Assembly: GCA_027486845.1 (NCBI GenBank)
Contig: JAIXOL010000024.1
Span: 91,584 to 155,583 of the forward strand
Direction of reading: 5' to 3'
Origin: Cytophagaceae bacterium
Lineage (GTDB): Bacteria; Bacteroidota; Bacteroidia; Cytophagales; Spirosomataceae
DNA: 64,000 nt
Positions 62,394-64,000 of the stretch are shown here, piece after piece (position 1 is the first letter of the stretch; the number at the start of each line of letters is the position of its first letter). The position numbers were made by a program, and so were the translations under genes. Under the pieces are notes generated by a model. That model made no database searches, had not been told where the DNA came from, and saw only the letters and a list, made by a program, of their open reading frames with translations.

Positions 62394-62984
62394 TTAATTT
62401 TTATACTTCTTCTCTCCTGCCTTAATTTCAGTATTGATGAAGTTTTCTTTTGGCGGAATCGGACAAATGAAACTTTCGTTGTAAGCACAATAAAAATTAT
62501 GGGCATTATTGAAGTCAATTTCTAATTTATCGCCTTTTAATTTGTCTTTCGTGATATTGATAAAACGCCCACCACCATAGGTTTCTTTTCCGCTCGTTAA
62601 ATCTCTAAATGGAAATAAAAAGTATTCATCTTCATCATAAACATTTACTGTGAATATTTTTCCACCAAGCGAAAAAGTGGCCGTTCCTGCTTTTTTAATT
62701 TCGGTTTGCGTACTGTCAGTCATTAAAATCATTCCTTGTCCTGCACTTTCAGCCTTAAAATCAGCATCAACGATAAAATGTTTATCGGCTTCAAAATATT
62801 TTATTCCCGAAAAATCTTTGATTGAGGCGATTGGAGAATCGTTTTCATTCATCAAATTTTTTAAAAATGTTTCACGTTGTTTTTTTATGGTATCGACATA
62901 ACTTTCTGACCCACTCAATGAGTAAAATATAATTCCGAAAATACCAATTACAATTATTACTAAAAATACTTTGTTTTTAAACAT
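62394..62984 (-). CDS. DUF1684 family protein
   Basis: A 196-residue protein anchored or exported by one N-terminal hydrophobic segment (FLVIIVIGIFGIIFYSL). The DUF1684 block follows: KKQRETFLKNLMNENDSPI, YFEADKHFIVDADF, LFPFRDLTSGKETYGGGRF and the conserved late segment FNNAHNFYCAYNESFICPIP. The last contains the family's Asn-x-Cys. Function of the family is unknown. It precedes the metalloprotease gene on the same strand. Confidence 0.88.
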   Translation of the reverse strand: MFKNKVFLVIIVIGIFGIIFYSLSGSESYVDTIKKQRETFLKNLMNENDSPIASIKDFSGIKYFEADKHFIVDADFKAESAGQGMILMTDSTQTEIKKAGTATFSLGGKIFTVNVYDEDEYFLFPFRDLTSGKETYGGGRFINITKDKLKGDKLEIDFNNAHNFYCAYNESFICPIPPKENFINTEIKAGEKKYKN

Positions 62985-63111
62985 ATTTACAAGGTTTGTA
63001 TGTTATTAAATTAAAAGGATATAATCCATTTGCTAAGTTAGTAAATTTAGCAAAAAACTGTTCTTTTTTCGACCTTAATTTCCGTTATTAGCAACCTAAA
63101 ATTTGATAATT

Positions 63112-63774
63112 ATGTTTACAGGAATCATAGAAGCAACCGCTCGAGTAGTAGATATCCATGCCGAAGGAACAAATCTTACTTTTACATTCGAATCAAACAT
63201 CGCAAATGAACTCAAAATTGACCAAAGTGTGTCGCACAATGGCGTTTGTTTGACGGTTGTTAGTTTAGGAGAGTCCACGGTTGACGGTTCACAATCAATA
63301 GTCGGCAGTGAGCAAGGGATTCTTTCATCATTCGCTACTAATCATTCCTCATCATACAAAGTTACCGCTATTGACGAAACTCTCAGAAAAACAAACCTAG
63401 GCAAACTAAAGATTGACGATAAAGTTAATTTAGAACGTTGCATGCCAGCCAATGGGCGTTTTGATGGACATATCGTACAAGGTCACGTTGATCAAACGGG
63501 TGTATGTACCGCCATCGAAGATCAAAATGGTAGTTGGTTGATTTCGTTTGAATACGATGCGAAAAATAATAATATTACAGTAGAAAAAGGCTCAATTTGT
63601 ATCAATGGCGTGAGTCTGACGGTTGTAAACTCAAAAGATAATGGTTTTAGCGTAGCCATTATTCCATATACTTGGGAACATACCAATTTCCATCAGTTAA
63701 GTGTTGGAAGTATAATAAATCTCGAATTTGATATTTTGGGGAAATATATGCAAAAGATTTTGGCAAGGAAGTAA
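63112..63774 (+). CDS. ribE: Riboflavin synthase alpha chain with an in-frame insertion
   Basis: A 220-residue enzyme that converts two 6,7-dimethyl-8-ribityllumazine molecules to riboflavin. The ATG at 63112 gives the universal start MFTGIIEATARV. The two lumazine-binding repeats show as VSHNGVCLTVV (first) and KGSICINGVSLTVV (second), and the inter-repeat segment is NLERCMPANGRFDGHIVQGHVD. Usual length is about 195-200. About 27 residues (54-80, from ESTVDGSQSIV to NHSS) are inserted in the first repeat and are coded by an intergenic-repeat-like sequence. It converges with no gene and is followed by an insertion sequence. Confidence 0.93.
   Translation: MFTGIIEATARVVDIHAEGTNLTFTFESNIANELKIDQSVSHNGVCLTVVSLGESTVDGSQSIVGSEQGILSSFATNHSSSYKVTAIDETLRKTNLGKLKIDDKVNLERCMPANGRFDGHIVQGHVDQTGVCTAIEDQNGSWLISFEYDAKNNNITVEKGSICINGVSLTVVNSKDNGFSVAIIPYTWEHTNFHQLSVGSIINLEFDILGKYMQKILARK
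63271..63351 (+). repeat. Repeat-like insertion inside riboflavin synthase
   Basis: 81 bases, a multiple of three, with GTCCACGGT and AATAGTCGGCAGT words like those of the intergenic sequence at 25970-26003. It keeps the frame open. Confidence 0.55.
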
Positions 63775-63883
63775 GTCTTTGAGCCACAACGTAGCAAAAG
63801 TACAGAGGAGCAAAGATTACAAATACCATTGTCAGGGAAGACACTGACAATAAAAAAATCATAAACAACAATCATAAACAACA

Positions 63884-64000
63884 AAGAGGCTGTCTCAAAA
63901 GGGCAGTCTCTTTTTTATTTGCAGATTTATTTGTAACTTAGGGTTATGAAACATCCAAGAAATCGGGTCGTTTTTAAGACCTACACCCCTAATCAAATAA
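63884..64000 (+). mobile_element. Left end of an IS1182-like insertion sequence
   Basis: The terminal repeat probably begins GAGGCTGTCTCAAAAG (63886). The end itself folds into an 11-base stem (63884-63894 with 63902-63912, two G-T pairs) followed by TTTTTATTT, which would stop incoming transcription. The transposase gene opens at 63946 and runs off the window. Two tandem copies of AATCATAAACAAC lie just outside. Confidence 0.65.
63946..64000 (+). CDS. IS1182-like transposase, N-terminal end only
   Basis: Eighteen codons are visible before the window ends: MKHPRNRVVFKTYTPNQI. The FK-x-Y-x-PNQ motif is the usual start of IS1182-family DDE transposases in Bacteroidota. It lies about 60 bases inside the presumed IS end, as expected. 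The rest cannot be judged. Confidence 0.7.
   Translation, partial: MKHPRNRVVFKTYTPNQI

Noticed and set aside
63829..63848. ATTGTCAG/CTGACAAT hairpin as terminator of riboflavin synthase
   Set aside because: It is followed by A rather than T on the coding strand, so it is not a normal intrinsic terminator.

Overview
The window looks like chromosomal DNA of an AT-rich member of the Bacteroidota, most likely a Cytophagales/Spirosomataceae-type aerobe (the family placement is inference). Seen directly: a protein with a type IX secretion C-terminal sorting domain, a TonB-dependent receptor with a carboxypeptidase-like N-terminal domain, DUF5916, DUF3575 and DUF5117/5118-type proteins, Tat-exported periplasmic enzymes, almost no Shine-Dalgarno sequences, and promoter boxes of the form TAnnTTTG. 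No rRNA, tRNA or CRISPR array was found.

Layout. 0-5 kb: polysaccharide degradation (tail of a GH30-like enzyme, a complete GH2 beta-galactosidase-type enzyme, and a heavily decayed carbohydrate-active-enzyme-like pseudogene). 5-24.9 kb: ordinary chromosomal genes (DUF5916 outer-membrane protein, PD40 propeller, aminopeptidase P, GbsR-type regulator, SixA-like phosphatase, ArsN2-like acetyltransferase, bestrophin, S41 protease, MFS sugar-acid transporter, nucleotidyltransferase, M1 aminopeptidase, TonB receptor carrying an 18-A tract, threonine aldolase). 25-28.6 kb: first isoquinoline-1-oxidoreductase-type locus (iorA, a DUF2442-like gene, iorB).

28.6-34.6 kb is the accessory region. It holds a RelBE-type toxin-antitoxin pair, an Rpn-family PD-(D/E)XK nuclease, a second diverged copy of the iorB 3' end, a retron-type reverse transcriptase with an unassigned C-terminal extension, a decayed MvaI/BcnI-like restriction endonuclease and an intact Mrr-type restriction enzyme. 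Three copies of one hairpin terminator and longer direct repeats punctuate it, so it appears to have been assembled by repeated insertion and duplication behind iorB. This is the most interesting part of the window.

35.4-45 kb: ABC-F ATPase, an arginyltransferase-like protein, an M20 amidohydrolase, the second iorAB locus, a gluconolactonase-like protein and a sugar isomerase/epimerase. 45-53 kb: a probable glycan or metabolite decoration cluster, with a GT-C/TPR membrane protein and a carbamoyltransferase facing a tightly overlapping operon of GT2, DUF2304, a small membrane-anchored protein, a GMC oxidoreductase and an epimerase/reductase. 53-57 kb: a fused ATP-grasp/alpha-E protein, a transglutaminase and a GNAT enzyme. 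57-64 kb: an EEP-family hydrolase, a GH29 fucosidase, a nested palindromic element, a zinc metalloprotease, a DUF1684 protein, riboflavin synthase with an in-frame repeat insertion, and the left end of an IS1182-like insertion sequence running off the window.

Functional themes are extracellular and periplasmic polymer degradation with uptake of the sugars, Mo-dependent periplasmic oxidation, cell-surface glycosylation, and a compact recently shuffled defence region. Small repeats (AACCAATAACC arrays, AACAGGTT palindromes, a 127-bp MITE-like element) are scattered between genes.
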